NCBI RefSeq assembly: GCF_014204325.1
Contig: NZ_JACHKT010000011.1
Location: 1-64,000 of the forward strand
Direction: 5' to 3'
Source of the DNA: Arcicella rosea
GTDB lineage: Bacteria; Bacteroidota; Bacteroidia; Cytophagales; Spirosomataceae
DNA: 64,000 nt
Of the stretch, positions 33,093 through 41,362 are shown piece by piece (the first letter of the stretch is position 1; every line of letters starts with the position of its first letter). The position numbers and the translations under genes were made by a program. The notes under the pieces were generated by a model that had not been told where the DNA came from, did not search any database, and saw only the letters and a program-made list of their open reading frames with translations.

Positions 33093-34223
33093 ATGAATCT
33101 TTTTAATGTATATCCTCTTTACGACATCACGCCTGTAAAAGCAAAAGGTAGCTATTTATGGGATAAAAATGGTGTTGAGTATCTTGACCTTTACGGCGGT
33201 CATGCAGTAATTTCTATCGGACATTCGCATCCGTATTATGTAGAAAAACTCACTGAACAATTACAAAATATTGGCTTCTATTCTAACTCTGTGAATATTC
33301 CTATTCAAAGTGAATTGGCTGAAAAATTAGGAAAACTTTCTGGTTGTGAAGAGTACGATTTATTCCTTTGTAATTCTGGAGCAGAAGCGAATGAAAACGC
33401 TTTGAAAGTAGCTTCTTTCTTCAACGGACGTAAAAAAGTAATTGCTTTTTCCAAAGCATTTCACGGAAGAACGGCTGGAGCGGTTGCTGTTACCGACAAT
33501 AAAGCGATTGTTGCTCCTATCAATTACGATGAACACGTTACTTTCCTCCCATTCAACGATGCTGAAACACTTACAGCGAACGTAACAGAAGAAACTTGTG
33601 CAGTAATTATCGAAGGTATTCAGGGCGTAGGCGGAATCAATGTGGCTTCTGATGAATTCTTGAAAGCCGCTCGTGAAGCTTGCGACAAAACGGGTGCAAT
33701 CTTGATTTTGGATTCTGTACAGTGCGGATATGGTCGTTCGGGAAAATTCTTCTCTCACCAATTCTCAGGCATCAAACCAGATTTGATTACCACAGCCAAA
33801 GGAATGGGCAATGGCTTCCCGATTGGTGGCGTATTTATTGCACCCAAATTCAAAGCAAAACATGGAATGTTAGGCACAACTTTCGGTGGAAATCACTTAG
33901 CTTGTGCGGCGGCTGTGGCGGTGTTGGATGTAATGAAAGAAGAAGCTTTGATAGAAAATGCCGCTAAAATGGGCGAGTATTTATTTGAAAAACTAAGCAA
34001 ATTAGAAGGCATCAAAGAATTACGTGGACGTGGATTGATGATTGGTATCGAGTTTGAACAACCCGTAGATAAAATCAGAGATTCTTTACTTTTTGAACAT
34101 CATATTTTCTGTGGTTATGCTGGCAAACATACTTTGCGTTTGTTACCAAGTCTTGCCATTACACAAAAAGAATGTGATACTTTCTTGCAAGCTTTAGAAG
34201 AAGTTATTTCGGTAACGGCTTAG
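33093..34223 (+). CDS. argD: Acylornithine aminotransferase (ArgD family)
   Basis: PLP-dependent class III aminotransferase, 376 aa, that converts the N-acyl-glutamate semialdehyde to N-acylornithine; acetyl versus succinyl cannot be told by eye. The PLP-phosphate segment NSGAEANENALKVA is at about 93-106. The conserved Asp of the pyridine-N contact lies in ILILDSVQCGYGRSG (about 204-218). The Schiff-base Lys236 lies in TAKGMGNGFPIGG. It is the last recognised gene of the arginine cluster; a strong terminator follows. Confidence 0.93.
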   Translation: MNLFNVYPLYDITPVKAKGSYLWDKNGVEYLDLYGGHAVISIGHSHPYYVEKLTEQLQNIGFYSNSVNIPIQSELAEKLGKLSGCEEYDLFLCNSGAEANENALKVASFFNGRKKVIAFSKAFHGRTAGAVAVTDNKAIVAPINYDEHVTFLPFNDAETLTANVTEETCAVIIEGIQGVGGINVASDEFLKAAREACDKTGAILILDSVQCGYGRSGKFFSHQFSGIKPDLITTAKGMGNGFPIGGVFIAPKFKAKHGMLGTTFGGNHLACAAAVAVLDVMKEEALIENAAKMGEYLFEKLSKLEGIKELRGRGLMIGIEFEQPVDKIRDSLLFEHHIFCGYAGKHTLRLLPSLAITQKECDTFLQALEEVISVTA

Positions 34224-34246
34224 TCAGTATTTTACTCAAAATTAAG

Positions 34247-34291
34247 AGGCTTAAACAAAATACTTATAATGTTTTGTTTAAGCCTTTTTTG
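34247..34291 (+). terminator. Intrinsic terminator after argD
   Basis: Fourteen-bp stem AGGCTTAAACAAAA / TTTTGTTTAAGCCT, loop 11 nt, then TTTTT. Confidence 0.85.
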
Positions 34292-34386
34292 ATTCATGCT
34301 ATTAGTGATTGAAAAATGACTAAAATATCTTAATTTTAAAAAGCTAAAAACTTAGTCAGCACTCCCTTTAAAACAACAAAAAGACC

Positions 34387-35127
34387 ATGTCAACTACTAC
34401 CGAAACGGGACATGCTATTAATGTCCGTAATTTTTTTGACCTCATCAATGTTTGTAAAGCTTTTGGTAGCCAATACCAGCCTAGCAAAACCGCAATTCAA
34501 ATTCCGGCTTTAGAGGTAACGCTTGCTCAAGCACAAACTGCTCTCAATGAAGTCATCAAATACAATACTGCTTATAATGTTGCGATTAATGCACGATTTG
34601 AACTCTTCAAAAACAATAAAACTTTAGCTACGAGACTCGTAAATGCTTTTGAGAACTCAGATGCTCCTACCGAAACGAAGAAAGATTTGAAAGGATTCAA
34701 CAGAAAATTACAAGGTAAAAAAGCAAGTGAAAGGAAAAATAAAGACATTGAAGAGGATGCTCAAAATCCAAAGACAAAAACAGTTTCGTCTATCCAACTC
34801 TCCTACACTAATCAAGTAGAACATCTTCGTGCCTTGCTGAGTATCCTATCCAGCGAGACAAGTTATGCCCCCAATGAAGTAGCGCTACAAGTAAATACTA
34901 TTCAGGAATTGTTGACCAATCAAATGGCAGCGAATGAACAGGTTTCATCCTGTTTTGTAGCTATAAGTAACGCTCGACTGACAAGAGATAGAATTTTGTA
35001 TGGAGCAGAAACAGGCTTGTGTTCACTAAGTCTTCATGTAAAAAAATATGTAAAATCCATCTTTGGAAGCACTAGCCAAGAATACAAACAATTGAGTAGG
35101 ATAACATTCAATGTGATTAAGAAATAA
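34387..35127 (+). CDS. Uncharacterised array-associated protein (paralogue B)
   Basis: Protein of 246 aa, paralogue of 19259-19996 along its whole length. Matching blocks: MSTTTETGHAINVRNF at the start, LATRLVNAF (about 80-88), NRKLQGKKA (about 106-114), QLSYTNQVEHLRALLSIL (about 139-156), YAPNEVALQVNTI (about 162-174), TGLCSLSLHVKKYVKSIFG (about 210-228) and a closing EYKQLSRITF. The two N-termini are almost the same while the middles differ, and the N- and C-halves look like a duplicated unit. No signal peptide, membrane segment or catalytic motif. A 42-bp-period array begins two bases after the stop codon. The family is known to me only as hypothetical proteins of Bacteroidota. Confidence 0.85.
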   Translation: MSTTTETGHAINVRNFFDLINVCKAFGSQYQPSKTAIQIPALEVTLAQAQTALNEVIKYNTAYNVAINARFELFKNNKTLATRLVNAFENSDAPTETKKDLKGFNRKLQGKKASERKNKDIEEDAQNPKTKTVSSIQLSYTNQVEHLRALLSILSSETSYAPNEVALQVNTIQELLTNQMAANEQVSSCFVAISNARLTRDRILYGAETGLCSLSLHVKKYVKSIFGSTSQEYKQLSRITFNVIKK

Positions 35128-35129
35128 AA

Positions 35130-35342
35130 GATTAAGGGCTAAGTAAAAAAGAAATGGGGCTACTTAGGAAAGAAATATTATTACACTGAAAAGAAATAGA
35201 GCTACTTGGAAAAGAAATGTTATTACTCAAAAAGGATATAGAGCTGCTTGGAAAAGAAATGTTACTACTCAAAAAGGAAATAGAGCTACTTGGAAAAGAA
35301 ATATTACTACTCATAAAAGAAAGAGAGCTACTTGGAAAAGGG
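35130..35342. repeat. 42-bp-period tandem array B (about five units)
   Basis: A half-unit at 35130-35150, then units of exactly 42 bp starting at 35151, 35193, 35235, 35277 and 35319, the last one decaying after its first half. Each unit has two 21-bp halves: head GAAATAGAGCTA with tail CTTGGAAAA, and head GAAATGTTATTA with tail CTCAAAAAG. The period, the GA starts and the alternation of TAGAGCT and ATT heads are the same as in array A; the tails differ. The plus strand is C-poor and A-rich. The minus strand is open (35132-35314) with a 14-residue repeat rich in SSSISF, viewed here as a by-product of the period. Confidence 0.9.
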
Positions 35343-35359
35343 AGCTTAATATTATATCC

Positions 35360-35590
35360 TTAGTTCTCAGCTAATATTTTAGAAAGGATTGAACTCCAAC
35401 GCTCTACTTCCTCCAAATTATCTTGGTTTTCATCAACCTTTCTTTCTTCTGAACAAAGTCTGGATAGTCTTTCGTAAGTTCTTCTATTAATGGAACAACT
35501 CTCTTTCCAACAACAAATCTGTTGATTTTCAGGCTCACTAGTTTCTCCACGAAAATGCCTAGAGAGTAATATATAATCAATTTTTTTCAT
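35360..35590 (-). CDS. Small FecR-N-terminus-like protein
   Basis: Reading frame of 76 aa from the ATG at 35590; a longer version from 35785 adds a hydrophobic, low-quality N-terminus and is less likely. The segment DYILLSRHFRGETSEPENQQ, followed by CCWKES..N and YERLSRL, resembles the N-terminal domain of FecR-type anti-sigma regulators (about 10-45), but the membrane and FecR domains are missing and no sigma factor gene is adjacent. It could be a remnant or a stand-alone regulator. A -7-like CATTTTTG lies very close to the ATG, with TTTG 19 nt further upstream, so the transcript might be nearly leaderless. Modest support. Confidence 0.4.
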   Translation of the reverse strand: MKKIDYILLSRHFRGETSEPENQQICCWKESCSINRRTYERLSRLCSEERKVDENQDNLEEVERWSSILSKILAEN

Positions 35591-36061
35591 GCAAAAATGA
35601 AAAATAAAGGACTGCTTGCAAAGTTGAAATTTGAAGATACTACAACAATAGACTAAAGCTTGACAAATAAGTAACAAAATTTGAACAAAAATTATTAAAA
35701 GTATTATAAACTTTAATGGAATATTGAAGCTCAATTCTTTACAGGAAGCTACTACCTTAGAAACAACAAAACAAATGATAATCAATTACTTACCATACAA
35801 AAAAGTATCTCTTCAAATTAAAAAATACAAAGATTATAGTCCAATATTTAGCTAACACTCAGTCGATTAAGCATAAATGCACAAAGTACATCATCATTCA
35901 CATTTTGATATTAGCCAATAAAGTAATTATTTTGCGTTTCTTTTGGGTTCCCTAGAATCTATCAGAAGATTAGTATCACATTGTAATTTCTTTATCAAAA
36001 ACCTTGTCTTTGATGCTTTGGAGCTGATAGATAGCGAAAAACAATAACTTAATATTTAAAA
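35591..36061. other. Intergenic region upstream of the foldase gene
   Basis: About 470 bp without a supported gene; AT-rich, no tandem repeat seen. It presumably contains the promoter of the PpiD/SurA-like gene, but no clear consensus was found. Confidence 0.4.
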
Positions 36062-38179
36062 ATGGCATTAATTACCAAAATCAGAGAAAAGTCGGGGATT
36101 GCGGCGGCGGCAATCGCCATCAGTTTAATTCTCTTTCTTATCGGAGGAGACATTTTTCAAGGTCGTTCAAGTTTCTTCGGCGGTGCAAAAGACGCAGTTG
36201 GTGAAATCGGAGGAGAAACGATTAAATACCAAGATTTTCAAAATAAAGTTGACGAAATTACGCAACAATACCAACAACAGTCTGGTCGTAGCCCTGGAGA
36301 ACAAGAAGTATCGATGATTCGTGACCAAGTTTGGAATCAATACATCTTGGATTTAGCTTATGGCAAAGAATACGAAACATTAGGACTTACAGTTTCTCCT
36401 GCTGAATTGGTTGATATGGTTCAAGGAACAAATATTCACCCTTCAGTTCGTCAGCAATTTACAAATCCACAAACAGGACAGTTCGATAAGAATTATGTAA
36501 TTCAGTTTTTGAAAAACTTCAAAACACTTCCTGCAGCACAACAACAAGCTTGGGTTAATTTTGAGAAATCATTGAGCCAAGACCGTTTGAGATTAAAGTA
36601 TGAAAACCTTTTGAAGATGTCAACATATACAACAAATGTTGAAGCTCAAAAAGACTATGTTGCACAAACGTCAAAAGTAGATGCACGTTATTTGTACGTA
36701 CCATTCTATTCGGTAGCAGACTCTACGATTAAAGTAACAGATGCTCAGTTAGAAGAATATTTATCATCGCACAAAGATTTATTCCAAGGACAAACTACAC
36801 GTTCTATTCAGTACGTAACGTTCCCAGTTATTCCTTCTAAATTAGATACTGCATCTTTCTACAACGATTTAAAGCGTTTGGCGAAAGAATTAGCGATTGC
36901 TAAAAATGATTCGGCATTTGCGATGATGAATTCGGATGTTAAAACTCCTTATTATTCAACATTAGCAGAAATTCCTGAAGCTGTAAAAGGACAGTTAGGA
37001 AACATGACTCCAGGAGGTATTTATGGCCCATTCAAAAATGGTTTGACTTACTCAATCTATAAATACGGCGGTATCCAAAAAGATTCTTTATTCACAGTTC
37101 GTGCTAGTCATATCTTAATCAATGCTCCAAAAGATGCTTCTGATTCAGTAAAAGCAACAGCTCGTAAGCGTGCAGAAGGTATTTTAGCACAAATTAAAGG
37201 TGGAGCAAGCTTTGAAGCAATGGCTCAACAATTTGGTACTGATGGAACTGCACAACAAGGAGGAGATTTAGGTTACTTCAAAAACAATGGTGGAATGGTA
37301 AAACCATTTGAAAACGCTGTTTTCGCTTTCTCTGGAACAGGTTTATTGCCAAGTATTGTTGAAACTGATTTTGGTTACCACATCGTAAAAGTAACAGAAG
37401 CTAAGACAAACACTCGTTATAAATTAGCCGCTATCAACCGCACGATTGCACCAAGTCAATCTACAATGGATGAAGTATTGCGTAAAGCAGATGCTTTTGC
37501 AGCAGAAAATACTACGAAAGAAGCTTTTGAAGCAAGTTTGAAAAAAGACAAAACATTGTTGATGCTTCGTGGAGATAGAATTCCAGAAGGAGCGTCAAGT
37601 TTCAATAACTTACAAAATGCACGTGACATTGTTCGTTGGGCATTTAATGATGATACTAAAGTAGGTTCGGTTTCAGATGTCTTCCAAAATGATAACCAAT
37701 ACATTGTTGCTTTAGTAACAGGAAGTACTGATAAAGAAAAAGTGAAAGTAGATGATTTCAGAGAAGAATTAACAGCAAGAGTTAAAGGAGATTTGAAAGC
37801 AGAACAAATTGAGAAAAAATTAGCGGGCATTTCAGGTACTTTAGAGCAAATCGCTCAGAAATACGGAGCAGGAGCTTTAGTAGAAACGGCAACTGATATT
37901 ACTTTAGCACAAGGTGTATTAACTAGTGCAGGTGCAGATCCAACAGCAATTGGTAAAGCATTCGGTTTGAAAGTAGGAAAACGTTCTAAGCCTTTCAAAG
38001 GCGAAGGTGGTGTTTTCATTATGGAAACAACTAAATCTACTCCAGCACCAGCAATAGCGGATTTAACACTTTATAAAAACACAGCAAAAATGATGGCAGG
38101 ACAAAGAACATCATTCTATATCAACGAAGCAATCAAAGAAAATGCGAAAGTGGTTGATAACAGAGCTAAGTTCTTTTAG
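36062..38179 (+). CDS. PpiD/SurA-like peptidyl-prolyl isomerase
   Basis: Membrane-anchored periplasmic foldase of 705 aa. One N-terminal membrane segment (about 12-30, GIAAAAIAISLILFLIGGD) is followed by a SurA-N-like helical chaperone domain (about 35-230), a parvulin rotamase domain (about 345-450; VRASHILINAPKDAS, then FGTDGTAQQGGDLGYF and FGYHIVKV), and a large C-terminal region that resembles a second, degenerate rotamase. This is the Bacteroidota PpiD arrangement. It would assist folding of exported proteins near the translocon. Solitary, closed by a strong terminator. Confidence 0.9.
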   Translation: MALITKIREKSGIAAAAIAISLILFLIGGDIFQGRSSFFGGAKDAVGEIGGETIKYQDFQNKVDEITQQYQQQSGRSPGEQEVSMIRDQVWNQYILDLAYGKEYETLGLTVSPAELVDMVQGTNIHPSVRQQFTNPQTGQFDKNYVIQFLKNFKTLPAAQQQAWVNFEKSLSQDRLRLKYENLLKMSTYTTNVEAQKDYVAQTSKVDARYLYVPFYSVADSTIKVTDAQLEEYLSSHKDLFQGQTTRSIQYVTFPVIPSKLDTASFYNDLKRLAKELAIAKNDSAFAMMNSDVKTPYYSTLAEIPEAVKGQLGNMTPGGIYGPFKNGLTYSIYKYGGIQKDSLFTVRASHILINAPKDASDSVKATARKRAEGILAQIKGGASFEAMAQQFGTDGTAQQGGDLGYFKNNGGMVKPFENAVFAFSGTGLLPSIVETDFGYHIVKVTEAKTNTRYKLAAINRTIAPSQSTMDEVLRKADAFAAENTTKEAFEASLKKDKTLLMLRGDRIPEGASSFNNLQNARDIVRWAFNDDTKVGSVSDVFQNDNQYIVALVTGSTDKEKVKVDDFREELTARVKGDLKAEQIEKKLAGISGTLEQIAQKYGAGALVETATDITLAQGVLTSAGADPTAIGKAFGLKVGKRSKPFKGEGGVFIMETTKSTPAPAIADLTLYKNTAKMMAGQRTSFYINEAIKENAKVVDNRAKFF

Positions 38180-38191
38180 TCAATATGAAAG

Positions 38192-38232
38192 CAACAAAAA
38201 AAGCACTTCTTCGGGAGTGCTTTTTTTGTTTG
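38192..38232 (+). terminator. Intrinsic terminator after foldase gene
   Basis: Fifteen-bp stem AACAAAAAAAGCACT / AGTGCTTTTTTTGTT around a loop of about 8 nt containing TTCGGG. Confidence 0.85.
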
Positions 38233-38314
38233 AGATGATTATGTTGAAAATAAAATCTTTTCAGGTAAACCTACGTTAGTAGGTTATCAATTTATTTATT
38301 AAACCAATTTTCAA

Positions 38315-38782
38315 ATGACACATTTAAAATTTACTGTATTATCTTTTTTACTTATATTTTTAATCTTTAGTTGTAAAGACGACAAAGCTACAGTTACGCT
38401 CAAAACTAAAACAGAAAATCTTACAAGTACAGTTTGGCAAGTACAATCAGCTTCGGCCTCTGGGGGATTGGTTGTTGTTTATTCAAGAGATCAAGCAAGT
38501 AACGGTTATGATTTATCGAAAGTAAGACTAAGCTTTAAAACGAATGGAACAGTTACTGCGATTGATAACAATGGAAATACCTCAAGCAATGGTACTTGGA
38601 AATTCACAAATAATGAAGCAACAATTGAAATTACAGGTATAAATGTAGCAGGACTAAGTGCTGGAAGCCTAACTGTGGTTCAACTTACTGATAAAAATTT
38701 CGATTTCAACAGCAAAGCTTCTTTTCCACAATTAGGCATTTCAGATGTTGATGCTACAGTAAAAATGACTCCAGCACCATAA
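38315..38782 (+). CDS. Lipocalin-like small lipoprotein
   Basis: Protein of 155 aa with a lipoprotein signal peptide ending at Cys20 (LIFSC). The mature part is beta-rich (LTSTVWQVQSASASGG, VRLSFKTNGTVTAIDNNGN, GTWKFTNNEATIEITG), resembling the lipocalin-like domains of Bacteroidota lipoproteins in which W and GTW motifs are typical. Function unknown. It is convergent with the SDR gene, with only five bases between the stops. Confidence 0.75.
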   Translation: MTHLKFTVLSFLLIFLIFSCKDDKATVTLKTKTENLTSTVWQVQSASASGGLVVVYSRDQASNGYDLSKVRLSFKTNGTVTAIDNNGNTSSNGTWKFTNNEATIEITGINVAGLSAGSLTVVQLTDKNFDFNSKASFPQLGISDVDATVKMTPAP

Positions 38783-38787
38783 ATTAA

Positions 38788-39462
38788 TTATAAATCCCCC
38801 AATTGCGGACGCATTACAATTTCTTCTAAAACAGTAGTCACTGGCAAAGCATTGGCTGCCCAAATTACATCTGCAATATCATCAGAGGCGATAAATCTTT
38901 CTGTGGGTAATTCTACACCAGCCCAAGAGTTGGTAAAAGTTGCCCCCGGAAGGATACTTGTAACACGCACACCATGAGGTTTTAATTCTTCTCTTAATAC
39001 TTTGCTCATTCCCAACATCGCAAATTTAGAGATACAATACGAACCACCATTTGTATAAGCTACAATACTTGCTACTGAACAAATATTGAAAATATAACCT
39101 GCTTTTTTATCAATCATATCTTGAACTAAAGCCCTTGTAAGATGATAAGCACTGTATAAATTGGTTTCAATCATGGCTTCCAAAGTACCCTCAGCTTCGT
39201 TATGAATTTGTCCAGGTAAAAAGAAACCAGTATTATTAACCAGTATATCCACTTGCGAAACGGAAGCTTTTACAAAATCAGCAAAAGCTAATACTTCTGT
39301 TTTTTTAGATAAATCAGCTTTGAAAAAAAGTACATTTTCAGGAAACTGTTCATCGTTGGTTCTTGCACAAGTAATCACTTTGAAGCCTTCATTGGCAAAC
39401 TTATTGACGATGGCTCTGCCAATACCTTTTGTACCACCTGTTACTACTATCGTTTTGTTCAT
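38788..39462 (-). CDS. Short-chain dehydrogenase/reductase
   Basis: NAD(P)-dependent oxidoreductase of 224 aa; substrate unknown. The cofactor loop TGGTKGIG is at 8-15, NNTG near 76-79, catalytic Ser in the ICSVAS segment (about 127-132) and YCISK as the YXXXK motif (about 142-146). It is slightly short for the family, but the core is complete. It may be annotated as a 3-ketoacyl-ACP reductase-like protein; there is no pathway context to support that. Confidence 0.88.
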   Translation of the reverse strand: MNKTIVVTGGTKGIGRAIVNKFANEGFKVITCARTNDEQFPENVLFFKADLSKKTEVLAFADFVKASVSQVDILVNNTGFFLPGQIHNEAEGTLEAMIETNLYSAYHLTRALVQDMIDKKAGYIFNICSVASIVAYTNGGSYCISKFAMLGMSKVLREELKPHGVRVTSILPGATFTNSWAGVELPTERFIASDDIADVIWAANALPVTTVLEEIVMRPQLGDL

Positions 39463-39567
39463 TATCTTTGTTATATTATGTCTAAATTTAAAAATGATTT
39501 AATCGTAAAAAGGTTTAAACATTTTTCTTAGCTAAGTAATTTCAATCGTGAAAAACCTCAACAAAGA

Positions 39568-40302
39568 ATGTCTATAATAGGTAAATATTTTATTTTCTTA
39601 GGAAAACTCTTCACAAATAGAGAAAAATTCAAAGTATATACAAGATTAACTATTGATGAAGCCGTACAAATTGGGATTGGCTCATTATTAATTGTTTCAA
39701 TTGTTTCTTTCTTTTTAGGTGCAGTTACTTGTGTACAAACTGCGGCTAATTTAGATAACCCATTTGTTCCACATTATATCATTAGTTTAATTGTTCGAGA
39801 CTCAACCATTCTTGAATTCGCTCCAACCATTACAGGAATTGTTTTAGCAGGAAAAGTAGGTTCAAATATCGCTGGTGAACTAGGAACAATGAGGATAACA
39901 GAACAAATTGACGCATTAGAAGTAATGGGAATTAACTCTACTTCTTATTTGGTACTCCCAAAAGTAATTGCTTCAATCATAGTTTTCCCGATGTTAGTTA
40001 CTTTAGCCGCATTTCTTTCTATTTATGGCGGTTATTTAGCGGGTTGGTTAACAGGGGCAATTTCTCCACAAGAATATATTCAAGGTATTCAGTTTGAATT
40101 TAATGCATCCAATGTTCCTTTTGCTTTAATCAAATCTGTTGTTTTTGCCTTTTTGATAGTCTCTATTTCCGCTTTCAAAGGTTACTTCACTGGCGGTGGT
40201 GCTTTAGAAGTTGGTCAAGCAAGTACAGCTGCCGTTACAAATAGTTGTATTGCTGTTTTGATTGCAGACTATTTATTAGCACAATTGCTAGTAACCGCTT
40301 AA
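39568..40302 (+). CDS. MlaE-family ABC transporter permease
   Basis: Inner-membrane permease of 244 aa with about five or six membrane segments, expected to move phospholipids or other lipids between membranes. Family blocks: FFLGAVTCVQTA (about 50-61), GIVLAGKVGSNIAGELGTMRITEQIDALEVMGIN (spread over about 91-124) and the conserved SAFKGYFTGGGALEVGQAST end. The ATPase and MCE-domain partners usually follow directly, but here the next gene is convergent folP, so the partners must be elsewhere or absent. Confidence 0.88.
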   Translation: MSIIGKYFIFLGKLFTNREKFKVYTRLTIDEAVQIGIGSLLIVSIVSFFLGAVTCVQTAANLDNPFVPHYIISLIVRDSTILEFAPTITGIVLAGKVGSNIAGELGTMRITEQIDALEVMGINSTSYLVLPKVIASIIVFPMLVTLAAFLSIYGGYLAGWLTGAISPQEYIQGIQFEFNASNVPFALIKSVVFAFLIVSISAFKGYFTGGGALEVGQASTAAVTNSCIAVLIADYLLAQLLVTA

Positions 40303-40307
40303 TATTC

Positions 40308-40346
40308 AAATTAGCTTGAGTGACAATTTTTCACTCAAGCTAATTT
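40308..40346. terminator. Bidirectional terminator between mlaE-like gene and folP
   Basis: Perfect 16-bp stem AAATTAGCTTGAGTGA (40308-40323) / TCACTCAAGCTAATTT (40331-40346), loop of 7 nt, placed between convergent stops. Confidence 0.75.
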
Positions 40347-40350
40347 ACTT

Positions 40351-41184
40351 CTACTTCTCCCCTATCGTCAACAAATCCACTAATTTTACCGCTTCAATCG
40401 CTTCCGCAACATCATGAACACGTAAAATATTTGCACCTTTCATTAAAGCAATCGTATTCAAAACAGTAGTAGCATTAAGTGCTTCGTTGGCTGTGATGTT
40501 AAGCTTTCTCCAAATCATTGATTTTCTGGATACTCCTACCAACATCGGGCAGTTCATTACTTCAAAATCTTTTAAATGATTTAATAATATATAATTTTGG
40601 TCGGCTGTTTTAGCAAATCCAAAACCTAAATCAATAATAATATCTTTTTGACCGAATTGGCGTAATTGCGATACTTTCTGTTGTAAATCGTCCAGAACAT
40701 CAACTACTAAATCGTCATAATCCGTCATTTGTTGCATGGTTTCAGGAGTGCCTCTGCTGTGCATCAATACATAAGGTATATTTAAACTGGCTACAGTTTC
40801 AAACATTTTATCATCCAATAATCCGCCTGAAACATCATTCACCATAACGGCACCAGCTTCAACACATTTTGAAGCTATTTCCGAACGAAAAGTATCAATA
40901 GAAATTAACGCTTCTGGAAAACGTTTTAAAATACTTTCAACTACAGGAATTACTCTTGATAATTCTTCTTCAGCACCAACTGGTCTAGCACCTGGTCTGG
41001 TCGAATGGCCACCAATATCTAAAAAAGTAGCTCCTGCTGAAAGCATTTTTTCAACCTGAATCAATACTTTCGACAAATCATCATAACGACTATTCGCATA
41101 AAATGAATCGGGAGTAATATTTAAAATACCCATGATTTTAGGTACAGACAAATCAATAAGTTGACCACTACAATTGATGTTCAT
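40351..41184 (-). CDS. folP: Dihydropteroate synthase
   Basis: Condenses pABA with 6-hydroxymethyl-dihydropterin diphosphate in folate synthesis. 277 aa. Conserved blocks: MGILNITPDSFYANSRYDD (about 18-36), AGATFLDIGGHSTRPGARPV (about 51-70, the usual D-GGESTRPG loop with His in place of Glu), VNDVSGG (about 118-124), and IIDLGFGFAKT (about 188-198). The enzyme looks intact. In this window its usual Bacteroidota neighbour, the diadenylate cyclase gene, is not next to it. Confidence 0.95.
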   Translation of the reverse strand: MNINCSGQLIDLSVPKIMGILNITPDSFYANSRYDDLSKVLIQVEKMLSAGATFLDIGGHSTRPGARPVGAEEELSRVIPVVESILKRFPEALISIDTFRSEIASKCVEAGAVMVNDVSGGLLDDKMFETVASLNIPYVLMHSRGTPETMQQMTDYDDLVVDVLDDLQQKVSQLRQFGQKDIIIDLGFGFAKTADQNYILLNHLKDFEVMNCPMLVGVSRKSMIWRKLNITANEALNATTVLNTIALMKGANILRVHDVAEAIEAVKLVDLLTIGEK

Positions 41185-41362
41185 ATATTTTTATTGAAAT
41201 ATTTTAAGGATTTAAGCCTTCAAAGATAAATAAATTGTAGCGTCATACTTGTTTCAAAATACAAAGCCTTGAAGATAATATTTCTCTTCTGTGAATTTTA
41301 TCAGAATAGGAATTCAAAAAATATAAATTATCTTTCCAGTATTTAATCAATCAGCATTCATC

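Noticed and set aside
35132-35314. Minus-strand 60-codon frame with SSSISF repeats inside array B
   Set aside because: Same explanation as for array A; it lies on the other strand, so the two arrays do not encode related peptides.
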